A stretch of DNA of 64,000 bases from Sclerotiophoma versabilis (GCA_012274445.1 JAAROD010000095.1:1364001-1428000), one strand, 5' to 3'. Positions 1 to 15,000 are shown, counted from the stretch's first letter. The notes: generated by a model from the sequence alone, not told the origin. Made by a program: numbers and translations.

Positions 1-483
1 TCTAGAGTGCAGCTAGTAGGGACTAGCTAGTATAGCTAATAAAGCTTATAAGCTGTAGTTAACTAGCTTACCTATTATTTAGTTTAGTAGTAAGGTAAAA
101 GAGAGTTTTAATTAGAGTAGTTAAGTACTATCTAAAAGGCTTGATTAGCTAAGTGCGCAGAGAGATCTACTACTCTTTAGAAGCTAGGCTTATAACTATT
201 AATAAGCTTATAGTATAATACTTAAGTAATTAAATAATTAATTAGTACCTATCTATCTAGACGTAATAACTATTTATATATAAAGAAAATATTATTAGTT
301 ATATAACTCTAGAATTAAGCTTATAGGTAGTAGTAGGTCTACTTAACTATAGTTAGCTTAACTACTAAGCTTCTTAAGAGTTAGCTATAAGCTTAGGCGC
401 ACAGGCTTATACTTTAGGTAATACCTAGCTCTAATATACTAACACCTTACTTAGCCTAGCAGTAAGCTAGTAGTTTACTTATG
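1..483 (-). mobile_element. Copia LTR/leader remnant, RIP'd
   Basis: Positions 20-290 resemble 15900-16140, the leader and LTR end of the Copia-B element, in the same orientation. The shared block includes the AAGCTAGGCTTATAACTA segment that lies at the LTR/primer-binding-site border. The rest (about 300-483) is RIP'd DNA that I cannot assign. The remnant is cut by the window start and ends where the reversed Gypsy sequence begins. The boundary is approximate. Confidence 0.5.
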
Positions 484-2335
484 TAACACTTTAGTATTAG
501 AGGTATAGATAATACCTCTATCTACTTCTTATCTAGCAGTATTATATAGTTACTAAGACATAGTAGGCTGCTTATACTTATATATTTTTAGTTCTTATTT
601 ATATATCTATTCTATCTATATTAATAGTTATCTTATTAGGTTCTATAAATACTTCTACTGTTTATCTAACTCTTAGTATAGTATAGATGCTTAGCTTTAG
701 ACAATCTATATATTCTTATTAGATAGTTTAATATAATTATTATTAGATCTAGTTTTAGAGTCTTCTATAAGACGTTCTATATTATTAGTAAGAACTTTCT
801 ATTTATTACTAGTATTTATATTCTTATAGGTAAGTATATTAAGTTATTAAACTACCTTATTTTTTAATTAATAATTCTTAGTGTAGTAGCCTTACTTACT
901 ATATCTATAATAAGTTATACTAGACTTGTTCTTCCTATTACTACTCTTGCTTTTCTAGTTCCATTATAGTTCTAGTTTCTTATTAATATTAGACAGGTCT
1001 ATAGCCTCTAGTTTATAGTAACTACTACTAGTACTACTATATATACAGCGTTTAGTATTTAACTAATAGTAGTTGTTTTCTTAGTTTTCTTAATTAAGGT
1101 TGTTGCGCTATAGGTTATATAGTAGTAGGTGTTATTCTATAGGTATAATATATATTTATAGATTATTTCTAAGTTTCTGCTAAAGCTTATAAAGCTTAAT
1201 ATTAATACTAATAGCTTTATTAACTAGGTTATTAAAGTTATTAGTACTTATAGCAGTACGCATAAGTTCTTTCTTAACCTTAGGCTTTAGTCCCTAATAG
1301 AATATAGTTTTTAATACTATATTATTCTATCTAGTAAATATAGCTAGCTGCTAGAAGTTAGCAGCATAGTTAGCAGCAGATTATTTCTAATAAATGCGTT
1401 AGATATTATAATATGCAATTGCTACTTTGTTTAAGACTCTAAATATAGGTTAAATCTGTTCCTTAAACAGGTTAAAGTCTTTAAACTAAGAGTTAATTAT
1501 AGTTAAGTCTCTATTAGCGTAGTAGTATTAAAGAAAGAGTTTAATCTAAGTAAAAGCCTTGTCTTACATAAAACTAGTAATAAGAGTAACTTATTTTTCT
1601 TTAGTAATATCTTCTCTCTAAAATATAAAGAAGAGGTCCTACTATATAAGCTAGTTCTCTAGCTTATATTATTTACTATAGTAGAGGTTAGGTTTAGTAA
1701 TACTAACTCTAGGGCGCATAGCTAGCACTTATTCTATCTTAATATTATTATTAGATTATTAAGTGTAAGAGCTACTAGAGGTAGTATAGGTTTCTAAAGT
1801 AGTACTTATCTTTAGGGGTGTTTAAAGTGTTAAAGTTATACTTTTAAGCAAAGCTTTTAAGCACTATTTATATTAGTTCTTAGAGATAAGCACTAGTATA
1901 GAAAGTTTTATAAGGTTAGAGTTATTATCTAGTAAAACACTATAATAATAGAAGGTAATAATAAGTAGTATAGAGTAGACTATCTAGCTTAAGAGTTAGA
2001 GTTAAGATTCTAAAGATAAACTTAATTAACTAAGTTAAATATAAACTATAAGAGTTATATTCCTACTAACTATATACTTACTAGAAGATAATACTTACTA
2101 ATAAGCAACTAGAGTTAGTCTAATAAAATACGTAGTATTACTTATTAATAATTAATAATATATAATGCTTATTAATAAGTAAGTTATATATATTATACTT
2201 ACTAATAAGTATATTACGTAACTATATAAAGAAAGATTCTTCCTAACTCTATCTCTAGTTTATAGATAAGAGCTTTAGTTAGCTACTTAATTACTGTGCT
2301 GCTTTATCTGCACAGGATTGTAACAGGCTTTTACC
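484..2335 (-). mobile_element. Gypsy-1R: reversed 5' end of a chromovirus-type Gypsy element
   Basis: Read on the minus strand, it starts with an LTR (2335 to 1828) and continues through the gag region to about 484, where it is truncated. It aligns with the start of the complete Gypsy element at 20484-27406. The sequence after the LTR (RC of 1827-1810) matches the segment after the 5' LTR there. Its right edge abuts the gag region of a forward copy, so it probably inserted into that copy. Confidence 0.75.
1828..2335 (-). repeat. 5' LTR of Gypsy-1R
   Basis: On the minus strand it begins TGTTACAATCCTGTG and ends CTTTAACA, so it keeps the TG...CA termini. It is the same LTR family as 20484-20972 and 26918-27406 but about 508 bp because of small indels. 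The nested inverted motifs based on TTACTAATAAGTA near 2100-2215 are a feature of the family. Confidence 0.75.
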
Positions 2336-5300
2336 TAGATTAAAATTTTTCTCTAATACTACTATACTAATAGAGACTTAACTATACTTAACTCTTAGTT
2401 TAAGAACTTTAACCTATTTAAGAAATAGATTTAACTAGTATTTAGAGTTTTAAATAAACTAGTAATTATATATTATAATATTAAACGCATTTACTAAGAA
2501 TAATCTACTACTAACTATACTACTAACTTCTAGAAGTTAGCTGCGTTTACTAGCTAGAATAATATAGTATTAATAACTATATTCTATTAAGAACTAAAGC
2601 TAAAGGTTAAGAAAGAACTTATATATACTACTATAAGTACTAATAGCTTTAATAATCTAGTTAATAAGGCTATTAGTATTAATATTAAGCTTTATAAGCT
2701 TTAGTTAGAACTTAGAAATAATTTATAAATATATATTATACCTACTACTATATAACCTATAGTATAATAACTTTAATTAAGAAAACTTAGAAAGTAACTA
2801 CTACTAGTCTAATACTAAATACTATATATATAATAGTACTAGTAGTAGTTACTATAGACTAGAGGCTATAAACCTATCTAATATTAATAAGAAACTAGAA
2901 CTATAATAGAACTAGAAAAGCAAGAGTAGTAATAGAAAGAATAAGTCTAAAGTAATTTATTATAAATATAGTAAATAAGGCTACTATACTAAGAACTATT
3001 AGTCTAAGAATAAGGTAGTTTAATAGCTTAATATACTTACCTATAAGAATATAGATACTAGTAATAAATAGAAAGTTCTTACTAATAATATAGAATGTCT
3101 AATAAAAGACTCTAAGACTAGATCTTTTAATAATTATATTAAACTATTTAATAAGAATATATAGAATAACTAAAGTTAAGTACTTATACTATACTAAGAA
3201 TTAGATAAATAATAGAAACACCTATAGAACCTAGTAGAAAAACTATTAGAATAAATAGAATAAGTATATAAATAGAGACTAACAGTATATAAGTATAAGG
3301 TACCTATAATATTCTAGTAACTATATAAAATTACTAGATAAGAAGTAGATAGAAATATTATCTACGCCTTTAATACTAAAGAAAGTTAGTATAATAAAGA
3401 TATCCATAGATTTAATAAGTATATAGATATAGAACTAGTATATTAGAAATTATAAGATAATTATACTACCTTTTAGAAAAACTATAATTAGATAACTAAG
3501 AGTATTAATAAGAAACTATAATAATTAGCACTTTAAACTTATATAGAATAATAATAGGTTAATAATCTAAGTAAGCCCTAATATAATTAGTAGAGATATA
3601 ATTTTAATAAACTTAGTACTAGTAACTATACTATATAATAGAAGCTTAAGTATTAAGTAAAAAATAACTAAAGTAAAAATAAGCCTTACTTTAATAAAAA
3701 GCTAGTATTACTTTTAAATCTATAACTAAAGTATACCTTAGACTACTAGAATTTAAACTATAGAAAGCTATTATAGATAGTATATATATATAACATAATT
3801 ATTATACTATATAGAGAAGAGAAAATTTACAAATAGTTATAGGGAATCTAACAGCACCTAATATATATAAATTAAAAAAAGTAAAAAAGAAATAGTTTCT
3901 AAATCCTAGTACTATATATAGAAAATAATAGCATAATTATATAAATAATATATATAAGATATACCTTTAGAATAAATATTCTAAGCTATACTTTCTAGGT
4001 ATAGATAATTACTAAGTAATTATATATATATAATTAGTTATTAATAGTTTCTATTATAACCTATACTACTAGTATTACTTTAACCTAAACTATAAGCTAT
4101 ATAAAGGCAGTAAGATTATCTAAAGATTTAGTAATAAAAAGACTTTTTTAAGTAAGTACTAAAAGAGTACTCTACTAAGTAATCTCTTAATACTATTATA
4201 AATAGCTTACTTATTAGACTACCTATTAAGTTAAATAAAGTAGTATTATTAGTACTTTTAAACTTAGAAGTATAGGTAAACTATATATTCTAGATAGTAA
4301 TATACTAAGCAGGTCTTATACTATGTATAAAGAAACATACCTACTTACTCTAAGTAGCTAATAGAGAATTAATACTAAAAAAGCTATATATTATATGAAA
4401 GGTAATAGTAGCCTCTTTAGAGATATAGAAGTACTATAAGAAACTAACTTTAGACGTCTTTATAAAGGCTATATATAATATTATACTAAAACTTCTTTAG
4501 TTATAAAAGTATAATCTAGAAATAGACTAGATATAGAAAAGACTTTTATTAAGATAATATAAATATAGTTATAATATATTAAAGCCTATAAAGTATATAC
4601 TATAGCTAGTAAATAAGAAGAAGATTAATAATATTTCTTTAATATATAAGATATACTAAAGTAGAGTAGTTAACTATATAAATAAAGAAAGCCTCTTTAT
4701 AATAGTTAAAAAGAATAAGAGTATACTTTCTAGTATACTAAATTTATACAGATAGTATATTTAGATATTTAAAGAAAAGTTATTTATAAAAGTACTACCT
4801 AAGTATTAGCTCTAGAATTATAAAATTAAACTTAAAGAAAGAAAAGAACTTCTCTTTAGGCTTATATAAAGTTATTTAAGAAAAGGCTTAAGATACTATA
4901 TAAGTATATTTAGAAGAATCTTATAAAAGAATTTATTAGAAAATTTAAATTATTAGTAGAATTCTCTATTCTATTTATACTAAAGAAAGATAGTAAGCTA
5001 AGGCTTTACGTTAACTACTAAAAGCTAAATAATATTACTATTAAAAATTAATATCTACTACTTAATATATCTAAGTTATAGAATTAGCTATTAAAAGTAA
5101 AGTTCTTTACTATACTTAACTTATATAGAGTGTATAATCTTATATATATAAAGAAAGGTAAAGAATAGAAAATAGTATTTAGAACCTATTATAGTTACTA
5201 TAAGTATATAGTTATACTATTTAGGCTAACTAATATATAAGTAGTATATTAGGTACTAATTAATAATATACTATAGGTATACTTAAATATTATAGTAGTA

Positions 5301-6498
5301 GTATACCTTAATAATATTCTAGTATATAGTAAGATACTAGAAGAATATAAAGTCTATATATAATAAGTATTAGAATACTTAGTAATAGTAGACCTTAGGC
5401 TAAAGCTAAAGAAGTATAAATAGTATAAGAAGAAGGTAGAGTTTCATAGCTATATTATAAAAAGATATAGAGTTAAGATAAGTAAAAAGAAAATCTAGAT
5501 TATAAAGAATTAGCTAATACCTACTATAGTTAAGAGAATTTAAGAGTTTCTTAGGTGTATTAACTTTAACTAATACTTTATTAAAAACTACTTTTTAAAG
5601 GCCTTACTACTTATAAGACTTATATAGAAGAATATACTCTTTAAGTAGAAATAAGTATAGAAGAATACTTTCTAATTACTTAAGTAAGTATATATAGAGC
5701 CTTCTATACTAATTATATTTAAAAGTAGTAAACTTATATACTTTAAAATAGATACCTTAGATTTAGTATTAGAAGTATATATTACTTAAGAATAAAATAG
5801 TTAATAGTACTTAATTACCTACTACTTTAGAAAGTTTATACTACTAAAAATCTATTATAATTTATATATAAAAGAGCTTATAGCTATTATTAATATATTA
5901 TAATATTAGAAAGTATATATAAAAAGCTGCTTAGAACTTACTATCTATATAGATTATGAGAACTTAGTATATTTTACTACTACTAAAGTTCTAAACTAAT
6001 AATAAGTATGCTAGTTAGATATACTAAGTTAGTGTAAGTTTTAGATTCTATATATACTAGAAAAGAAAAATAGTAGAGTAAATATACTTAGCTAATACTA
6101 TAACCTTATAAGTAAAAAGATAATTAATAAGTTTACTATTCTTAGAGTTAATAAAAATAGTTTTTTAGAACTAATATAGTAGCTTAATTTAGTAATATAA
6201 GTTTAGTTAAAATAATATATTCTAGAGTAAGTACTAGAGAAACTTCAAAAGAAAGTTATTTCAAAATATTATAATAATATACTATTTAAATACTCTAGTA
6301 TTACTTATACTATAGAACCTATTAAGTAATATTATAAGTTTTCTAATATAAAGAATAAAGTTACAGTTTATTAAAAACTATATATAGTACTAATAGAATA
6401 AGTATAGTATATATACTAAGTATAAAGAGGTATAAGTAATAGAGCTACTATTAGTACTATAGATAAATATTATAATAGATTTTATTATATAGCTACTT
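2336..6498 (+). mobile_element. Gypsy-1F: forward Gypsy body (gag to start of integrase), RIP'd
   Basis: Starts inside gag, directly after the reversed LTR. It runs through a destroyed CCHC zinc knuckle (around 2960-3000, cysteines now Tyr), a protease region (about 4250) and reverse transcriptase. The RT active site near 5305-5330 reads YLNNILVYS, where the family has YLDDILVYS. RNase H follows. Similarity to the complete element stops near 6498, at the beginning of the integrase core, where a Copia LTR takes over. Many in-frame stops make it non-coding. Confidence 0.8.
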
Positions 6499-8761
6499 AT
6501 TACGTAATAAAGTATATAGATTACTACTATAGAGTGTTTTTCTTATCTCTATACTTTAATTAGGTTACTCTAGTACCTAACTACTAAGTAGCTCTATAGT
6601 AGCTTAAAAGCTTACTTAATAAGGCTATAAGACTAAGTAGGTCTCTAAAAGCCTATAAGCTTATTAGGTAAAATTATATAACCTCTAAATTCTCTTTATA
6701 TATAATTAATATTTTAAATATAGATTAGATAGTACTAATTAAATACTATTAATTACCTAAGTATAGTTCTTTAAGCTTAATTATAGTTATAAGCCTAGCT
6801 TTCTAAGAATAGTAGATCTCTTTATATACTTAGAAAGAGCTTATAGAATATACTTTAGAGGCTCTAATTACTCTTTATTTTCTTCTCTCTAGCATAATAC
6901 TACTAAAGGTAAGCTAGTTAGCTATAGCGTATAACCTCTATTAGAAATCCTAATAGGTTCTTACTAATTAAGATTATATATTAACTAGCCTAATTAGTAT
7001 ATTTAACTTACCTAGTATACTAACCTTTAAGACGTATAGAAGCTTATTAATCTAGATACTCTAGATACTCTAGGTATATATAATAGAGCTTCTTAGCTAC
7101 CTACTATAAGCTTAATTACTTCTAATTATCTACTAGCTTACTTTACTTAAAGCTAAAGTACTTAACTAATTAATTATAATACCTCTATAGGCCTATTAAG
7201 CTTAGTAATATATAACTAGAAGCTTATAATATATAAGGTTAAATTAAGTAAGTAGGTAGCTAAGGTAGAGCACTTATAGAAGCTCTAGCACTAGGTTAAC
7301 ACTATAGTATTACTAGTAATTCTCTTACTAGTAATAGTAAAGCTTATTACTAATAATTTAATAATACTCTAAGTACTTATCTAAGCACTTAAGAAGGAGC
7401 TTACTCTAATAGACGTTAGTACCTAGAACTAGGTAAGAGCTTAGTATAGATAATACCTTAAAGTAAGTAAATAAAGTTAAGCTACTCTATAGAACTAGTA
7501 TTAAAAGTAGTCTTACTTCTATATAAGAGCTAAGTTATATAAGCTTATAGAGGTTAAGAGGCTACTTACTATTTAGAATTTCTTAGATACCTTAAGCTAT
7601 AGAATTACTCTAGAGTAGGCTTATACTATAAACTAAAAGATTATCTAGAATAGTATTCTAGAGCTTAAAATACTTAATCTAGACTAAGTAAGTAGAGTCT
7701 TTAGTAGTTTAATATATAAACACACTATAAGAGTAGAGAAGAATAATCTAGAAGTATTTATAATATTTAAAAACTAAATAGATACTTTCTAAGAAGCGCC
7801 TATAAGTAACTCTAAAAGCTTAAGTAGATATACCTACTCTTATAAATAAAAAAGAGAAACCTATAGATAGAAACTAACTAATTACTAATACCTAGAAATA
7901 GTAGTTAGAATAAGCTTCTTACTACCTATCTAAATAAGTAAAAGTTATTAAAAGAATACTCTTTAAAGGCTTAAAAGCAGAGAGTATATAGATACTAAAA
8001 GAGTAATTAAGTAGCTTAATTAGACCTTAAACGCTCTATTAGTAATAACAGCTCTACTAGTAAATAGTATAATACCTAAGGTTAAGTTTCTAGGTAATAT
8101 ATAGGCTACTCTAATTAATCTAAAAATAATATAATTAAGTAATCTAGCTAAGAAACCTAGAGTTTATAACCTTATAGATTTTAATACTTATCTACTCTTA
8201 AATAGTATAATTTTAGATAATAAAGTAGCTATACACTTAGTTAATAGTATAGATTAGCTTATACCTAGATTCTTCTACCTAGCTAATTCTACTAATATAG
8301 TAGAAGTAGGCACTTAGGTATTCTCTATTATAGAATAAGAACTTAAGAAGCTTACTTATTTAAAAATATATTATATAGAAAGCGCAGCCTATATATAGAA
8401 GACCTACTTCTTAAGAATATTATAGTAGTAGAAGAGTTCTATATTAATATTATTTCTAAAGTATACTTCTAAGAAAAAGAAGTTTAGTACTTAGAGCTAA
8501 ATAGCTTACTTAGAGTAGGCTATATTAATAATTTAAATAGAAGTATTATATATACTACTGTTAAGCGCGCTTATAATCTTACTTTCTTTATATATAAGCT
8601 ACTTTCTTACTACTCTTTAATTCTTAATATAGTAATAAAATAATTATATAAATTCTACCTATAGAGCTTTAATAAGTACCTTTAGTATACTAGAGTAGGT
8701 TATCTAGGTCTAGAAGCTTTCTAGGCTCTTATATAATACGCACGTAGTATATATATTAATA
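6499..8761 (+). mobile_element. Copia-A: front half of a Ty1/Copia element, RIP'd
   Basis: The first 350 bp resemble the reverse complement of the Copia-B LTR and leader (compare 6740-6840 with 16005-16110). Gag-like sequence follows. The protease motif near 8205-8250 reads ILDN where Copia has LDSGA (RIP changes Ser and Gly). A GAG-pre-integrase block (GYLGLEA, near 8697) follows. The reading stops at the Copia-B LTR at 8762, so integrase, RT and RNase H are missing. Same family as Copia-B but opposite orientation. Confidence 0.7.
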
Positions 8762-8763
8762 GT

Positions 8764-9032
8764 TATAATTAAGCTTAAAGAACTATACTTAGGTAGTTAA
8801 TAGTATTTAATTAGTATCTATCTAAGATTAGATAAAAGCTATCTATTATATATATAGAAAATCTATATAGGTTATATAACCTATCTAAAGCAAGCTCCTA
8901 CTTAGTATTAGAGTTACTTATTACTATTATACTAATATAATAAGCTTTTAGTTAGCTCTAGAGCAGCTTATAGCTAATTTCCTAGGCTAATTAATCTCTA
9001 TACAACTAACTAAGTAGCTTAATTATATAATA
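8764..9032 (-). repeat. Copia-B 3' LTR
   Basis: Near-identical to 16067-16335 apart from C/T and G/A changes, and the same length. On the minus strand both begin TATTATATAATTAAGC (probably TG before RIP). The exact ends could shift by 2 bp. Confidence 0.75.
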
Positions 9033-12000
9033 TACTCTTTAGTTATTCTCTAATTTAATAAAAGAGTAGCTAGATTACAGTTAAGTAGCTTATTTAGTAG
9101 TTTTCTAGTAGTATAAGTCTAAAATATAGAGTTAAACAGGAGTCTAAGCACTTAAGTTACCTCTTAGTTATTCTTTTTTAAATATCTCTAGTCCTTTAAT
9201 TCTATCTTATATCCTCCTATACCTTAGTACTATAGTACTATAGCTAAAAGAGCTTCTTATAACCTAGCAGGTAGCTTATTTATAAGTTCTTTATTTTATC
9301 TAAGCTACTTAATTATATATAGGTTGCTTCTAGGCTTAGTTAGTAGTACCTTCTTTAGTAGTAGAGCTAAATAAGTATCTAAATAGTTAGTCTTAAGCTT
9401 ATTTCTAGTATAGTAAGAGTTATAGTAAATTATTTAAATAGCTAACTAGGCAGCAGCTAGAAGCTAGTATCTATAGTAAAGGTTACGCGCTATAGGCTTA
9501 CTCTTTACTAGCTCTATTAGCTATATAAGTAGGTACTCCCCTTTATTTTAATAATCTCTAAGTTTATATCTAAAATAGCTATAAGTATACTTAAATTATA
9601 TTTTAAGTAACTTCTTAGTACCTTATTTACTTATTTATTAGTTCTTTAGCTTAATTAGTCTAATTAGAAGTTCTTTATATATCTTATAGTAGTTAAGTAG
9701 TATCTAAATAAGCTTCTCTTTATATTTTCTATAGCTCTTTTTAAACTTTTACTTAGCTTTTATATAGAAATATTTAAAAGCCTAGTATAAGGTTTATGCT
9801 ACTACTACTTATAAGCTACTTACTTATTTAAATAGTTTAGCTTTAGCTAACTAAGCTTCTTCTGCTAGCCCTAGAAGCTCTATTAGAGTCTCTAACTCTA
9901 TCTCTACTACTATAACTACTACTAGTACTAGTACTAGTAGGAGTAATAATAATAATAACACTACTATTTCTATTCTCTACTAGAAGAGCACTTTCTGTAC
10001 TACCCTCTATAGAGGTTACGTAGCTATGCTACTAATAAGCAGTATAGCTACTTTTTACTATAATTAGCTAGGCAGCTAATAAGCTAAGAGGTATTTTTAA
10101 TACACTACTAGGCACTTATACTATAAGCTATAGGTAATCTCTAAAATAAGCTTATAAAAAGTAGTCTAATAGCTTATTTTTAGTTCTACTCCTCTTAAGC
10201 CTATTAGAGTTAAGCTATATTATAAGCTTAGGCTTAATACTAGAGTTACTTCTAGTATAAGTAACTTATTTCTACTTATAATTTATCTTTAGTAGCTAAT
10301 AAGCTTATAGTATATAACTAAGCTATATATTACCTACTAGGTAATAAAGAGGCTTCTTAATAATAGCAAGATTAATATATAGAGGCTCTAGATTCTCTAG
10401 TAAAGGTAGTTTAGAGGTTAAGCTTATTAGCTACTAGTAGTGCACTCTAATAAGCTGCCTCTAGTAGTTTAGTAAGCTTAGCCTAGGTTTTTCTCTTAGA
10501 AAGAAAGGTATTTTCTCTAGTTAGTTAAGAAATTAATCTTTTATTTCTTTATTAATAAGCTTTTATTTATAGAACTATAACTTATATAACTTATTCTAAC
10601 CTATAATAAGCTTATTATTACCTATTAAGCTGCTTATTTAGCTATAAAACGTTACTATTAATTACTTTATTTTTCTAGTTTAATTCTATCATCTTATTAG
10701 TATACTACCTTTTATTAGTATCTAAGTAGATATTAAATAAGTTAAGATAGTCTAAAAAGTACTTTTAGGCTTGCCTAAGTAGTGCTTTTATAAGCCTATT
10801 AGCTAGTATTTTATTAGTTTTTATATAGGTAATAGTAAAGGTACTTTTAGTATACTTTTATTTTAACTATATATTTTATATATCTATATAGCACACCTAG
10901 GTAGTAAGTTACTTACTTTCTTTAACTACTAGCTAAATAGTCTACTAGTTATTTTAAAAGATCTCCTATACTATACCTAAGTTAAGTTATAGTTTATAAA
11001 GAAATTATTTTAGAGCTATACTCTCTTTAGCTATATACTCTAAAGCTAGTAAGTCTGCCTTAGTAGTTAAAGTAGTTACTATAGCTTAGTAAGCTATCTT
11101 CTATATAATTAGGCCTCTAAAGAGCTATATAATATAGCTCTAAGAAGATTATTAGGTTAAACTATTATTAGTAAATAAGGCGTTACTATAGATAAGTAAC
11201 TAGCTTCTAGAATAAGCTTTATACCTTATACCTAGGTGCTTAGTTCTATATAGGTAGCTAAGAACCTAAGCTACTTTCTTAAAGTAAGTAGCTTCTAAGT
11301 TAGTTAGATAATAAGATAGTTAAGATACAGTATAAGCTATATCTAGACAGATTATAATAGCTATATATAGAATAGACCTAATATACTTCTAATAGGCTTT
11401 AATTTCTTATTTTAAAGCTTCTCTCTTATACCTAAGAAGCTTAGTTATTAGAAAGAGAATACTTAGAAGTAACTTCTTATCTATAACCTTAAATTTAGAA
11501 GTAAGCTTCTTAATATAAGAGTTATATATAAGTATAATAGTATAAGTAGCTTAATTCTAAATAATTTAAACTCTAAGAAACTATTTAGTAGCTCTATAAT
11601 CTTTAATCTAATATTTACCTATAAGTAAGCTTATTAGCTACTCTATAGCAGCTTAATTATCTCTATAATAGGCTAGAAAAATATTATTTATATAGAAAAG
11701 TAGAACTATTCTCTACTTATTATTAAAGAAGAGGTAAGGCTCTTTCTTTAATAACTTTAAACTAAGCGCCTAGAGTATACTAGATAGCTTCTTATACTAT
11801 ATAACTAGTAAATTATATAGTTTATATAGAGCTTATAGTAAGCAGACTACCTAATTAGGTTTTTTAAACCTGTTAGGTAGCTTATAGAGCACTTAAGGCT
11901 AGTTCTAGTAGCTTATATTTAGAAACGCGCCTACTATATTATACTAATATAGTATAGGTTAACTTAATTAAATTCTTAGCCTATAGATCTCTATATATAT

Positions 12001-15000
12001 AAATTCTAGCTTTATATTTTATAAAGTATTTATCTTAGTTAAACTTATATATAAAGACCTATTTAAGTAGTAAAGGCCTATCTAAGCTACTTAGTTAGGT
12101 AATTTCTTTCTATATATACTTTTTAATAAGTTAAATCTTTTTTTCTTATATATCTAGTAAAATAAAGCGCTTAGTAGGTAGTATATAAGCTTCTTCTATT
12201 TATTAGAAAGTAGAAGGAGCTTATTATAGTATATATGCTACTTAATTTAAGTAACTAATCTCTTAGCCTATAAGGCTAAGGTATTAATAACTATATATAT
12301 ATAGTAATTAGGTCTCTTCTAAGCTCTCTATACCTTTCTATATACTTAAATAGAGGTTTAAGCATTTATAAATACTCTACTAATTAAATTAAGCTAATTA
12401 TAGTATATAGGTCTACTCTATTAGCCTCTTTATTATCTTCTCTAAGCTTATTATACTATTAGTTATAGAGCTAACAGCTTAACTTAATAGCTGTGCCTAT
12501 GCCTCTGTACCTTTTTATACTTTTTATACTTAGTTAACCTACTTTTATTACCTTCTAAGATAGTATAAGAATAATTAGAGAGCTAGGTCTAATAGGTAGA
12601 TTATTATAATCTTTAATACCTACTAGTAAGCTCTTTTCTTTAATAGTAGAGTATACTTTCTATAAGTTACTAGATAGAGTCTCTATATAAGGAGCCTCTA
12701 GATTATTACTAAGCTACTTATTATTAGGCTTAGGTATAGAATTAGGTAAGAGTAGACCTAAATCTTATTACTCTACGCAAATCTCTATTAGTTTACTAGC
12801 TAAGCTAACTAATTACGTAGTCTTATCTTTAGGAGCTTAATTAGTACTAGACTAGCCTTCTAGTAACTAACTTCTCTCTAAAGGTTTACCCTTAAGCTAT
12901 TACTTAGTAGGTAAGTTAAGTAATAGATTTTCTTTCTTTATAATAAGGAGCTTAATTATATCTTCTATATATATAATCTTACTAGTTTTATAGAGTATCT
13001 TAATTATAGTAATTACTTCTAATACTAGAATAGTATCTAACTTATCTTTACTATAAAAGAGCTTCTTATTAAAGGTTATATTATATATTATAATTACCTA
13101 GTTAAGTTAAGGTACCTATATTCTATAGATATTAGTAGCTTAGTAGCTTACTAAATACCTAATATAGCCTCTTAGAGTAACTTTAAAGCCTCTTTAATTA
13201 TACCTAGCTACTTATTCTCTATTTAAGAGGTAGGCACAGTAGCTATATATATCTATCCTGCTCTAATTAGGTCTTAGATTAGCTATAACTACTCTTACCT
13301 GCTTAGGTTAGTACTAGTAGAAGTATTATATAAACTACTAGTTAGGCTTTTTATTTAGACTCTAAAGCTTATTTATATATAACAGGCTTATATTATAGAG
13401 CTAGGCTACTACTATAACTACCTTAGGCTAGAGCTTCTTAGGTAAGTTTAAGCTACTTCTTATCTTAATAGATTTAGTAATAATCTTCTAGCTCTCTTAT
13501 TTAGTAGCTCTATTTAGCTAATATATATATAGCAGAACCTATTTAATATTAATTTCTACTTTAAGCGCCTAGTATTTATATAAAGAGCTTCTTTACTATA
13601 GTAAGATAGTAGTATTATTATTCTAGCTTATTCTATAGATACAGAGCTTATACTAGGTAGCTACCTAGCTTAAGAAGTTAGTTAGAATATATAAAATCTT
13701 AATCTAAGTCTTTCCGTATAGTATGTAAATAAAAAGCTTTCTACTATAGTACTTTTTAATTAAAAGTATTTATAGTTTACTACCTCTACCTAGAGGCATA
13801 TTAAATAGGTCCTATCTAATTTTCTAGAATAGGTAAGCAGGCTTCTTATAAGGTTTATATAAAATAACCTACTTAGTATATATAGTTATATATACTTTAT
13901 AGTTCTTTTAAAGTATTCTACTTATATATATACTACGCGTGTACTATATAAGTACTTAAAGAGCTTCTAGGCTTAGATAGCTAGCTTAGGTGTGCTATAG
14001 CTGCTCTATTAAGCTTCTAGAATATAAGTTATATAAGTATTTGTCACACAGCAGAGAAGGCCTACTTAGTAGCCTGAATTTAGGGTGCAAATGTATGTAC
14101 ATTTTTGCCCTGTTTTAGCTGCAACAGTATTTTATTATTACTACGTTTAATAGAATTAAAAGGTAGTATAATAATAGCTTATATTAAAAGAAAGTAAGGT
14201 TATAAGCGTGCTATAGGTTAGTATATATAATACTTCTATTTAGATCTTTAATATAACCTACTTAGAGAGTATTATTAAGGCCTAGGTACTATACCTCTTT
14301 TTTCTATAATTAAGCTTCTAAGATTATTTTAATATAGAATTCTTCTACTATAATAATATTTTAAAAGAGTAGGTTCTTTATATTTAGGCTGCGCCTTCTA
14401 TAGAGAGTATTCTTAAATAAATAAGCTTCTTAGCCTATAATAGAGAATGCTTAGGTACTTACTTCTACTATGTCTATTAAGGTAGCTAGTATAAAGGTGC
14501 TAGATATAAGCCTATCTATACTATTAACTAGGTAAGTAGTAGCTTTATTATCTAAAATTATACTCTCTAATAAAGAATGTATATTAAAATCTATAAGGTT
14601 ATAGACCTCTAGCTTCTTCTCTACCTCTAAGCTTAATAGAAGTCTTATTATTATCTTTAGGTTAATAAGAGCTACTAAGATATTACCTAGAAACTTAGCT
14701 TTAGGTACTCTACTTATAGGTTAAGGTATACTGCCTACTATAATAGCGTAGAGAGCTTATAAGTACTAGCTAAGTTACTTAATTAACTTCTTTAGGTTCT
14801 TAAAGTTATTAGAGTTAAGCTTTTTAAGTATATTATAGTAGTATAATTTATTAAGATAGTAAGAAGGTGTAGATAAGCACCTAACTATAGTTTCTAGTGC
14901 TTAGTATTTAGTTACTTTTTACTTATAAGTGTTCTCTTTCTTCTTATAGGAGTATTTATAGCTATTACCTATAGCTAAGTAGCTAGAGTTACTAGTAGAA

